From assembly GCF_002078875.1 (NCBI RefSeq), contig NC_034411.1:37550115-37614114 (forward strand): a stretch of DNA of 64,000 nucleotides. Reading direction: 5' to 3'. Numbering within the stretch: the stretch's first letter is position 1; each line of letters opens with the position of its first letter. Source of the DNA: Numida meleagris (lineage: Eukaryota > Chordata > Aves > Galliformes > Numididae). Under the pieces are notes generated by a model. The model saw only the letters and a list, made by a program, of their open reading frames with translations. It was not told the DNA's origin and did not search any database. Positions 37,993-49,400 of the stretch are shown here, piece after piece. Both the position numbers and the translations under genes were made by a program.

Positions 37993-38546
37993 CTTAGGTT
38001 GCTCCAAAAGTAATGCCCCTTATTTATTTCCATGGAAGCTACAACAGATACAAAGAACACAATAACACTGTTTTGATAGAGTAAATTCTCAGCTACAAAA
38101 CACTTTTTTTCAACACAGTCACACCATTAGCTACACATTTTCAGCAGCAACGAACAAGACCATGTATGTTGTGCTCATAAAAGTCTGCACCAGTGGAGGT
38201 GACTCACTGCCACTATCACCAATGCTGAAATGCACCACTCACCACCTCACTGAGCTCACATCCTCTGTTTGGTCTCCACAAACACTCAGCAAGCATCAAT
38301 AAATGTCAGTGGGTGCCTTTTTTGCCAGATGGAGGAATTCAGTTCCACAACTTCTCTTCATACGCGCCTCCATGTCAGATGCCATTTTGTCAGACTGCCC
38401 CTCTGCTGCCATCTGTCACATGGCAACAAAATGTGACAGAATATCGGTGGGAAGATTCAGCTTCTACTGTTATACCACTAACATCTGCCTCTGATGTTGT
38501 GGGCCACCATAATAAAACAGAAAGCATTATTTTCAGAGCAGCCTTG
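37993..38546 (-). mobile_element. mariner (Galluhop-type) copy with terminal inverted repeats
   Basis: This is a 554-bp non-autonomous mariner. The left end reads GGTTGCTCCAAAAGTAATGC; the right end reads GCATTATTTTCAGAGCAGCC, which is its imperfect reverse complement. TA dinucleotides at 37991-37992 and 38547-38548 fit the mariner target duplication. On the minus strand the part near the left end encodes a transposase C-terminus, with blocks GDCVEKKCFVAENLL, FFVSVVASMEINKG and HYFWSN. The middle of the gene, including the catalytic core, is deleted. It lies in intron 2 in the same orientation as the copy in intron 3. Confidence 0.88.
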
Positions 38547-41398
38547 TATTTCAAATACCATGTATCTGCTACAAGCAAAAGATACAGCCTGAACAATGTG
38601 AAAAAATGTTTCCCAAATAGGATATATATAGTACTACTTACTGTCCATGACGCTTTGCAAGATATCATGCATTTTGTTTACTTATCTAAAAAAATTCCCT
38701 GCATCACATATGTCAAAGCAACTGTGCTAAGTTGCATTATTATTCCTATTCATACTGGCCCAAACTCTCAGATGACGCAAAGGCATACCCTGTTGTTGTC
38801 TTACACCCATAAATACCTGACCTTTGTCTTTCACAGCCTGATGCGTTGAGGAATATCAGAACTAAAGCAGAAATTTATCAGTTTAGCACTCCAGCTAACA
38901 CTCATTCCCTCTGCACACGTGATCCTTCAATCAGAAAGTTTCATAGAAAGTTTTCTCTCCTCACTCACATTCTACAGTTAAGGATCTTATTAAAAACCAT
39001 CAAAATTGTCCATGATATCAGAGAAAAGAACGCACTAGAAATTCAGTTAAACTAGTTGCAGTTCTTTGAAGTGTCTTCTCTAGCTATCAGGTAGAATTGA
39101 TGCCAATTACCGCCAAGGTGGCTCACAGAGCAGCAGGGCTGGCTCCTCTGGCACAGCGCAGGGAGTGCCTGAGGAAGCAGGCAAAAACCAAGATGTTCAA
39201 CACAACCTGCTATTTTTGTAACAATCTTTCTTTACTAAAGCTGCATCAGTTCCATATCTGAAATACAGAGGTGAGCCACACTGCTTAGCATTAAAACACT
39301 GTAACCAAAATAAGCCTTTCCTGGCCCACAACCATTGTTGTACATAGCTTCTATTTTTACACAAGTAAGCGCAAATGATTCCATGCACAAGATGTCCACT
39401 CTACTAACATGAGGAAGTGCAAATACCTCTAGCAATAGTAAGAGAAGAAGGCAGTCAACATGCAGAGTTCAAAGAGTAAACAACATTTCATGGAAGAACA
39501 CTATCATTTAGATCAAGATCTCACACCTGTCTGATCCCTATTAAAACTCTTAATGCAAAAAAAAAAACCTCTTCAAAAAGAACTCTAAATATATTTCAGT
39601 CATTTTAAATTATATATTTTCAATCTCAGGAAGTAATTCTGTTCGTAAAATCAAGTCCAAGAATCATAACCAGATCTGGTAGATCGGGCTACATCTCTGT
39701 GTTTAGGCTCCAGATGTGCACAAGTCTTAAAAGAGGTAAAAGTGGAATCTGGAATATGTAAATAAATATAATCTCTACATGATATAAATTATTTATTACC
39801 TAAAATCGCATGTAGATATAGTGAAATAACCTACATTCTCATCTGCATTGCTTCCGTAAAGAAGCATTTTATTAGCAAAGAATGATTCAATGGACAAAAT
39901 CCTATCTGACTTTGCCTATGAAAACTTTCTCTACCTGTGTCTCAATTACGTATCTAAAGTAGCGCAAGTAACCTATAAGTATCCATAAATTTATTACAAG
40001 CTCTTCATTTACATTCTTAAAATTAACTATCTTAGTGAACAGCTGCTAAATGATGGCGTCCTCTCAACGTGAGATTGCATGAAATTAAGTATAATCTTTT
40101 CCACTAGATTTGAACATTTATTTTGGCAATGTGACACAAAGACAATTAAAACGGCCATTCAGGTACAGCTACAAAGTCTTGCTAAAGCCCTGACAATATT
40201 TTCCAACTTTTTTTTTCCTTTTTTTCTTAAGAAAGCAGCAATCGAAACATTCGAAGCACAGAAAAAGAGCAAGAAATATAAGGAAAAAAGAACGTATAGC
40301 AAATTCCCAGAATGATCCACAGCAATTAGAAGCAGACAATGCAGATTCAGTTCAGTTATTATATCCAGTTATATATCCATAGCTGCTGGAAAAGTATCTA
40401 CTTCCATCCATATGCAAATAGACACTTTATTATACGTACATTTGGATTTGCAATATCAAAAATAGCACAGAGCACAGTTACTTTTTCTCAGCTGAAATCA
40501 AGCATGTTTGCAGTGGCCAAGATCTAAGTGTTTGCTGTATGATATAGTAAAAGAAAGCAATCCTTGCCTTCAGATCTTACTCTCCTGAAGACATAATAGG
40601 TTTTCTTCCAAATGCGATCAGGGTACAAGATTTAAGACAGTACCCCTGCCCTTCTCCAGACATGTCTCTATGGAATTTGACTGCTGACATGGAAATTTGT
40701 ATAAACACTGGAAAAATCATACTTGCTTGGTACACTGTCTGTGCCAGCTGACCACCCTTCCCCAGCCTCCCTACCCACCATTCCAATACAGCTGCCAATC
40801 CAGTTCATGTTGATTCATCCACTTGTTAAAAACAAACATAAGAGACAGGTAAAGAAAAACCTTGAAGAATGGGCATTTGGCAGTAAAAGAAACAATTAGC
40901 CAGTACACAGGGCCTACAGGTTTCAGTTCCCATCCTTCGTCATTTTACAAACAGAATGATTAAGGCACACTAAGCCCCTTCAGTTCTTGTCTCAGCACTG
41001 TAATTCATGTCTTACAGTGGGAATTTCAAGCCACAGGATCACCCACTGCACCTCTCTCACAAAAATTATAAAGGAGAATAGGCGTGGTTTTTAGACTTTC
41101 AAAATTCATCACCATGTTGTTCTTACCTCTCTCAAGTTCAGATTGCTGAGAGCTTAAAAGAAAGTCTGTTTTAAAAAATGTAAGTCTTTCTATATCTCTG
41201 AGCATCATGGATTTAAGGTATGTAAGTTTATTATCTGCCATAAAAATGAGGAAAAGAACCTTATGTCATTAGAAAGGTGTAACTGTGTGATCATTCACAG
41301 CAGATCAAAACCACCTATGTAGCTGGCCCACAGCTGAGTATTTTCCTTTCAGCATCATGGACCAGTACAATTCAGTTTGATAATGGTTTGTTTTTTGA

Positions 41399-41472
41399 GC
41401 AGCCCTGTATGGAGCCAGGAGTTGCACTCAATGATCCTTGTAAGCTCCTTCCAACTCAGGATGATTTTAACT
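41399..41472 (+). mobile_element. CR1 LINE 3'-end remnant
   Basis: The sequence 'tggagccaggagttgcactc' is followed by 'aatgatccttgtaagctcct' and 'tccaactcaggatgatttta', the usual last 70 bp of CR1 with mutations. It is antisense to RYR2. Confidence 0.8.
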
Positions 41473-42617
41473 TTTGAGATCTCTTAAGATACTGCTCCCA
41501 CTTGTTTGCTTTTTTAATGACTACAGTCATTAAGATTTAAAGAAAAATTACTTCAATGTCAGAAATCAAGATCTTTTAATGAATTGACTTCCTCCTAATA
41601 GCTATTATCTTTTTAAATATAAAAAGCAACAGTCTAGTTTTAAAATACAGAGAAATAGATCTCACTAGATATTATGTTACTCATAGACCTTGCTTTAATA
41701 AAGGAGATGGTCTTGCGCACAAGCAAGACTTAAATCTAATACTGATGAAACAAAATCACAGCTCAAAGCAGGTTTATATTCTTGCTTTGTTTTTTCTGAC
41801 ACCAATATATTTGTATTCTTTTTAGTTCAAAAAATGCTATAGCTTTAACAAGACCTTCTGGATGAATAACGTGATGAGATAAGGAAATCAAGCATTTTAC
41901 AGTTTGCCATCAACTTGTATTCTTTATATTTTGTCATTCACGCTGTGACCTTAGAAGCTTTGATGGTTTATGTATTTGATATTCGTAATATATTTGGAAA
42001 GCGCAAGCTATCCCTAGAACAACACCTATTTTGAGATAAACTTGCTCTAAAATTTATAGAAATTAAAAGATAATCATTTTTCACATGAACTACTACACTT
42101 CTATAGAAGAGATACTCAAATATTTGTCTCGTATCAAACTGATTGTTTTACATTTAGAGTTGTCTAATATTAGTAAAATTACAAGCAATTCAGACATTAT
42201 ATCTTATTTATCTGTTATTTTATTCCTGAGCACATGGGATGATGTGGAAGAATTCGATGATGTGCTCTGAGCAACAGCTGAAAAGTTGCTGTATGTTTGA
42301 CATTAATAAATAAACAACAATTACAAGGAAGGCATAGCAGATACACCTACTTGCATTCCCCCATTAAAATACTGAATAAAATAGAATAAACTGCTAAATA
42401 GCTTTTGTCCCATTATCAGCAAATGCTAGAAAATATTTCCTGGTAGAACTCCAAGGAACAGCTACAAAGATACATCCCTGATTTCTCCAAGGTTACCACT
42501 GCTGCTCATCTAAAACCTTGCCCATTTGTGTCCTTCACAACTCCAATTCACACCTTATTTCAAATCAGGGATATAAAGGCCCAGTACCACCAGATTGTGT
42601 CTGATGCCTTAATACCT

Positions 42618-42688
42618 GAGAAGCAGCTTTGCAGAAAAGAACTTGGGGGTACTAAGATGGGCACAAGCCCACAGCATGCCCACATGAA
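42618..42688 (+). mobile_element. degenerate CR1 LINE ORF2 remnant
   Basis: The stretch 'gagaagcagctttgcagaaa' followed by 'agaacttgggggtactaaga' resembles the CR1 ORF2 coding piece for ALQKDLGVL plus the following block. It is short and heavily mutated. Confidence 0.5.
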
Positions 42689-44846
42689 TTGATATCGCTT
42701 ATTGAAGTGGTTGCTAATTTAGCCCAAATATAATCATCCAACTTTCCCTAGTATGCTACTTTCAAAATCTGTCATCTTCCAGTGCTGAGAGAATCTATAC
42801 ATACCTCCAGAAATACACTTGTGTTGTGAACTTCAACTGAATCAAATGTGATTAAGTAATTTTCATAATGGGCCAGTGTTATTGTTGTAATGGGATGAGT
42901 TTTAACAGTCAGTAGTTGCCTAAGTATTCTATCGATACATATCTTCGGTGTGACTACTATTTTTGCAGCATGAATTATTCAACAATCCTAGGGCAAGAAA
43001 GTGTATGCAAAATACTGTGCTAATAAAGCATCAGATACACCCCTAGAAGTCACATCCTGAAGGATGTGTAAGAAAAGCAGGAGATTGTACAAGGAATTCT
43101 CAAAAGTAAGCCCCCAGCACAATAGCTGATGTCTATTACATATATTCGACCTTAGTTTGGTACTTTGCCCTTGATATCTAGCTATGATTCATATGCAATA
43201 CTACTGCTTGCATTAAAGTGGACCACAACCCCATTACAGACAAAATATTAAGGATGTGAGAGAAATTTTTTAACTGGCTTAAAAACTCAGCTGGAACCTC
43301 TAATTACCATGCGTCTCCTGTAATATTTTCTATGCTCTCTCTTAAATAATGCAATAGTAACATCACATGGCCAAAGACATTTGGGAGAAAAACATTTTTA
43401 TTTACTCCTATTTACCAAATCCTTAAAGCAAAGTTGATTGCAGTTTTATGGCTCCCTCAGTACTTGCTTCTCCAAACGGCTTTAAATGATCTCATCCTAG
43501 GAACAATCAGCACTTCAAAATTAAAGCAGGAACAAGCTGCATGGGTTTTCTTCTGCTTGCTTCTTTTCCCCAAGCTCACAAAGAATGAGTAGAATATTGC
43601 TTCACCAAACGTCAAGAAAAGACCGCATGAATAAGCACAGGAAATTGATGCGAAATTTACACTGTATTTCTTAAAGACAAGAATGTTCATGAGTTTTATA
43701 TAGTGTGAGAGAGACTGTAGATTTAATATCCAAATTTACTGAGTGATAATAAATTCATTAAATAGATTTTTCTGACCTTACAGGCAACTAGCACTGCAAA
43801 CTCTTCATCCCAGCACATTTTTATTGTTTAAAAGATTCACTTAAAACAGAGCAGCATGAATGATTTCATCAAGATCTCTGCTATTACAATGAATCATTAA
43901 TATCCTAGTGAAAAATTTATTATGATGAATAATACATTCAAAATGATGAGACAGAAAATGAAGCATTACTCTGCAATGTACCGGGGAATCAAAGGGATGT
44001 TATGGAAGTTGTCAAGCTAAAAAAAACAACACTTTGGAACTAAATCTTTCTAGATGTCATTTCAAATGCTTTACCTTTATTTTGTTCTCTCACCGAACAT
44101 TTTGATTGTAGTTGAAGAGAAAGCAAACATGTTAAGAAACATTCTTGCCTTTCTGTAATTATAAAGTCCAGGTATAGCCATTATTTTTGGTCACAAAACC
44201 AGTTCTATCCTGGTGCCTGCCTAAGGAGGCACTTCTTTGTATTCTTTGAAATTTATTTAAGCATACGTAATTGTGAAATACAAATCCTTGTTATGCTTTT
44301 TTTTTTTTTCAAAATACTGCATCTATTGTATGTACAGCAGAGTTAGCAGGATTGGATAATGAACTGATTAGACAGCTTTGATACTTGTATCATTACTCTG
44401 CTAGATTAGGGAGTTAGAAGGACTTAAATTAATAATCATGTCAGTGTAAATGGCACAGAATAAAAACACAAGTAGAATAATCACTCTTTCCTGTGGCCTA
44501 AAAATCAGAGTAACCAAGCATGTCTTTGTATCGCAGTACATGAAAGTTGCACTGCAGTACTCTACTGAGTTGTGGCAACCAAAATAACAAGCACACTGCT
44601 AAGAAGGACTTCTGTTGCTAGTTAGTTTAAAAGGCAGCCCAAAACAAAAACCACAGCACTAGAATATAGGCAAAGAGCTGTCATGAAGAGTTGATTAAAC
44701 TTCAAAGGGGAATGACATACTCATTACGCAATTGATAGGTTTGTTTTGTCCATCTTGTTTGACAGATTTGTGTATAGTACATCAAAGCTTGCAACATTAT
44801 GAGTATATTCTTGCTCCAAACACAACATATAAAAGAGTAGCAGTAC

Positions 44847-44966
44847 CTTAGAATTTGATGTGGATTCCAAAAAGCAAAGCCTGTTGCCAAATCCTTCTGC
44901 AGCAAGACACAATTTCTGTTGCTCTTTGTGAACAGTTGCAGTGCACTGCAGAACCACTTCATCATC
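44847..44966 (-). CDS. RYR2: RYR2 exon 2 (codons 17-56)
   Basis: This exon is part of the ryanodine receptor 2 gene, which encodes the tetrameric calcium-release channel of the cardiac sarcoplasmic reticulum. It is 120 nt (40 codons) long. Read on the minus strand it begins [17 protein letters not shown] and ends ESTSNSK, which I recognise as the RyR2 N-terminus just after the 16 residues of exon 1. The only difference I note from the mammalian protein is Val for Ile in TATVHKE. The acceptor is a T-rich tract ending TTTAAG at 44967-44968; the donor is AAG|GTACTG at 44846. Both boundaries are phase 0, so it joins exon 3 at an asparagine codon. It forms the first strands of N-terminal domain A. 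The reading frame runs on into intron 2 for about 40 codons, which is only read-through. The donor is weak at +4 and +5. Confidence 0.97.
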
Positions 44967-45399
44967 CTTAAAAAAAATACAGAACAGGGGTTATACTTCT
45001 GACTTGGGGAGGTATATACAAAATCTTTGCTAAAATCAGAAACAGTCATCCATGAACACAAGCAGAATCTCAGCATCATTTTTATTCTGATTAGAGAAAG
45101 TGCACAGAACAATGAAAATAATTATAATTTCTATACTTTTTTTCTGTTTATCTACCCTTGTAATAAAAATCAGTAAGTATAAAATACAAATGTTATAAGA
45201 CTAAATCTTTGCAGTAACAGTCATAGAAGATGTTGTCAAAAATCCTGATAGAACAGAAACAGACTCCTACTTATATCCCAGTTTCACAATGGAACACATC
45301 CACAAGCTGGAGAATCCCTTTTCAGAAATATTTTTAAGGACAAAATTATCTTTTCCTAACAGTAATTACACTTACTTCAAAAAAAGTTAACTTCCAGGT

Positions 45400-45418
45400 A
45401 AAAAAAAAAAAAAAAAAA
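45400..45418 (+). repeat. A19 homopolymer
   Basis: This run of 19 A residues in intron 1 lies about 430 bp upstream of exon 2 in gene order. On the sense strand it is T19. I see no retrocopy body in front of it. Confidence 0.9.
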
Positions 45419-46420
45419 GCAGTGTTAGACCACAGCTACACAAACATTTACTTCCTCTTCCTGTCCTTTCTTCCTATATAACCACACCAGCAGAAGGGAA
45501 GACCCAGCAATGACATCACCATCATACACTGTGTTGGAATTGTCTAAAAAAAGGGATGCTGGAAAATATGCCAACATTGTATCTCCATAGATAGAGGTTG
45601 ACAAAAGAGCAAGACTACTCTCACGTAAATTTCTATCAGTTTAAGTGTGCGCCACCCATTCTCTCCCCCTGTACATTGTTTTTAAAGGAATTCTGAAAAG
45701 AGTTCTACGTAGCCTACCTGCAAAATCACTATATACTGATAGCTTCAAAAATATAATTCAGTTTTGAATTAACGAAAATTAAGTTTGTCAGGGATTTAAA
45801 AGTCTAATGCACCATATCCTTCATTGCTCAAGCTGACTGCAAACCAATTACAAACCAAGCATACATACATTATGTAGATGCCAAATGCTGGAGGATTAAG
45901 AAAAGCAATATAGCAACTGCTAGATTTCCTGATACACAAATGTTTCCAATTCATTTTCCTAACATCTTCTCTTCTTTTGCTGTAGAGTACACATAATTAG
46001 TCAAGATAACATGTTAATAAACAATGGTGTTTGTCTGCCTGATGAACTGATGTTAACACATACAATCTAAATAAAATCTAATTAGAACGGTATCTGTACA
46101 CTGCCATAACTGACAAAATAAGCATTCATTTTCAGGTTCACATTCAAAACAACAGGCAAATTATATGGAATATACTATATATTTTTCAAAAACTCCAATG
46201 GAGTTTGGAAGAAAAGGCAATAGCACAGACCTAAAAGCCCTTCAGACATTTGCAGGGACAGATAGTTCTATTATTCTTGTTCCACTGAATACTCCTTACT
46301 TCGTTACACACCTGCCAGTTTCTTCCATGGAAACTGGAAAATTTGTTATCATTTCCACCACAATTCGCTATAACCACAGCAGCCTTCATTACTAAGCTCA
46401 AAGATGCTGCCTTGACTTAG

Positions 46421-46467
46421 TTTTTTGTTTTGTTTTGTTTTTGTTATTGTTGTTGTTGTTGTTTTTT
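46421..46467 (+). repeat. GTTTT/GTT simple repeat
   Basis: The tract holds GTTTT units followed by five GTT units and a T run. It is a low-complexity microsatellite in intron 1. Confidence 0.88.
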
Positions 46468-49400
46468 CCTCTGTTTTCAGATACAGGAAAAATGGTACCA
46501 AGAGAGAAAGTGCCAGTAACCACAATTTCCGTTCAGTGATTCATTTATTATCAAATGTGGAAGATATTAACCATAAGAGCAACATAGTCTGGTGTCTGAT
46601 ATATCTGCGCTTACTTCAAATAAGAATAAGCCCACCCTGAAAACTACCCACTTAGTTTAGGTACTTTACTGGATGGTTTTCCCATACACTCTCATTTATT
46701 CTCCTGGTCAGGAGTTGAACTTCTTCAAACATGCTTAGGAATTTGGAAATATAGTCATCTCTGTTCCACAAATGGGAAGTAAGGAGCAAGGATAATGCTG
46801 CATACCCCCCAGTACCAGAGCTTGCTGAAGGGATAGCAGAATCATTACTCAGATTTCTAAACTGATAACCTGAGTCAGAAAGCTATTCTCCCTCCATAGC
46901 ACTATCTTGGAGAAATCCATTAATCCCAATAAAACCTTCAGTGTCAGCTAGTACATCAGCTCATAATCTTAAGGATACCATATCTTCCAACAAAGACATT
47001 CTTTTGTGTTATGTCAGGTATCTGCATGCTGCAGATAAAAGCTCTGCACGAGCTTTTGATAATCACACAACTACATTTATCATTCTGGTTCTTGGAGAAG
47101 CATTTTGAAGAAATAGGTAGATTCTGTGTACGTTACAAAGTCCTGATCAGTTTTCAAACGTCCAATTTTGAAAATCAAGGAGAGTTGTTGAAGAACAGGT
47201 CATGTAGCCATGTAGGCAACAGGTAGTAGCCATGCAGATTCTTATATCTATTCATTATGGGCTACGTAATTATTTTTATGAAATGTATATACTCACAGAA
47301 ACTAAAGAATAACTAAATGACTTGGCAGAGAAGATATTACAAATAAATACGTAAGTAAATAAATCGTAGTAGCGTCTACTGCTAAAAAATGCGTCCTAAA
47401 AAAGAAAATTGCAGCAGCAGCCATAAGCTGGTTAAGTGCACACTCAGAACTGCATTCCAGAAGATCAGACTACTGAGGAAAGAGTATGAGGTTGCTGCCA
47501 GTCCATGATATTAAGACAGCAAGTTCTCAAAGCTTCTTAATAACATTTACTTTCATCTCCTGTGGTTGTTCAACTTCCCTGTAAAATCCATTCAAATCTT
47601 CTAAGATTACACTAAACACATACTACCCAGTCAAGAAAAAGGTTTGTTTCTTACAGAATAACGCATGCCCCCATCTTTACAAAGGGGAAGTTCTGACTAG
47701 GTGTATTTTCACAGGATTGGCAATTTCAAGTTATGACCGAACACAGAATATATTTCCTTGTAACACACAGTGTGTCTCTTTGCCCAGCTAGAGCTTGAAA
47801 ATGTATACCTCCTCTGTGGTCAGTTTCAACCAGTCCTTAAGCTTCTCAAGATGTCAATTCTATTGAAGGACCAAAACTGACTGACTGCCATCGGTAGGCA
47901 TCATCTACAGTGTTATATGTGCTAGCACTGCTTTGATACAGACAAGCATGATCTCAATGGCAGAATTTTTGCATTTCGATTACAGAAAAATAATCTGCTT
48001 GGGTTTGTTTTTTTTTTTCCTTCTACATAATCTTAAACTTTCAATAATTATGCATTTTTTAAAACTTCAAAATTCCGTGCTTCAGTCCTAAGTGCTTCAA
48101 CTCATTACATCATGACCTTGACATTTGTATTTTACTTCCACTTCAGGACAAAAATAGGCAATATTTTTTTGTTATTTTACTTGATTTATTTTTATTTTCT
48201 ATACTTTTATACTTTACTCCTTCACAGAGGATGTAGTAAAGTAAAACATGAACTATTACTAATTTAAATAATTTGTTGTACTCTTCCTAATCTGACCCAT
48301 TCAACGTAATTACCTCCCTTAAAGGTGCAACACTGTTTTCCTACTTCTCTATGAGATTATACCAATGCTGAAATAGCATACAGAACACTGAATGTCACAT
48401 TTGCAAAATAAAGTGTTCAAAGTTTGAAACTGTTAAGTTATGCTATGTTCTAATTTGCTTCTAGTGCTGTTTTATATGGCAAATACTGCAACTAGTGAAA
48501 TATTTGTATCAATTTACACATGCCATAAATCGAGATCTCAGCACAGACTTTAATAGCTCAATCTTTAATAGCTTCCTCGAACTCCACATATGCAACGTTC
48601 TGCTTCATCACATCCCATTTAATGTTCAGCTGTGCAACTGAACTTTGCAATGAGCTTCAGTGCCAAAAACACCTTAAAAGTAGGCTACAATTAGAAATAA
48701 AGCCTGTACAAACTGCTTTCCACCTGAGAAAACTGAAGAATGCTTCTTGACTTAAAAGCTTTACTTCAGTTTCCCTTTGCCATGTTGGAATAACTATTAA
48801 ATTATAAAGTAGAATACAAGATTTTAGGTCCCACAGGCCATCAAGTACAAGACTTCCACAGTTACTGGCAACCATATGCTATAATGGGATTTACAAGTCA
48901 GTCCCCTGAAATGACCCTTGTGATGTGACCTACAACAGCAACAAAGTGATCTTTTATTTAACGTTAAGCATCTGAATAGCACGCACTTGAGACAACTTTC
49001 AGTGTTGATGGGAGCTTTAATATTAATTGCCCAAGAGCTTCATTCTCTGTGTGCTTTTGAAGGTAAAAAGCAGCAAAGCAGAAGCTAGTAACACATTAAA
49101 ATGGAGCTTTTCTTTCTCCAAATCCCTGCTGACAGCAAACAGAAGCCTAGATGCACAGGCTTCATTAAATACTACATTCATAATGTGTAAGAATCACTAT
49201 CAACATAGATTAACTATCTTGTGAACAGGCCCATGGGAGGTACCAACAAAACAAATGCTTAAAGCCTAATATTACTTACTTTAACTTTTAATTCCATTCT
49301 TGACTGACCAACTAATGTCAAACAATTACCAAGCTCTTCTTTGAAATACCATCCAATTAGGGAAGGTGGTTCTAGCATGTGAATGCAAACAAGCCTATGA

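Larger units (their letters stand above)
33424..44846 (-). other. RYR2: RYR2 intron 2 (complete, 11,423 bp)
   Basis: The intron runs from donor GTACTG at 44846 to acceptor CCTAG at 33424. It contains a CR1 fragment next to exon 3 (33575-34130), a mariner copy with terminal inverted repeats (37993-38546), two short CR1 remnants (41399-41472 and 42618-42688) and the perfect 89-bp direct repeat at 35638-35726 and 36521-36609. A GC-richer patch at 36240-36510 lies just left of the second repeat copy. No additional exon is recognisable. Confidence 0.93.

Noticed and set aside
38313..38849. 178-codon plus-strand ORF
   Set aside because: The first part is antisense to the deleted mariner and the rest is intron; no recognisable protein features.
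44702..45112. 136-codon minus-strand ORF across exon 2
   Set aside because: It is in a different frame from the recognisable RyR2 peptide and runs through both introns; the real coding frame is DDEVVLQ...STSNSK.
45400..45418. A19 run as the tail of a processed pseudogene
   Set aside because: No gene-like sequence precedes it on the plus strand and no flanking duplication is seen.
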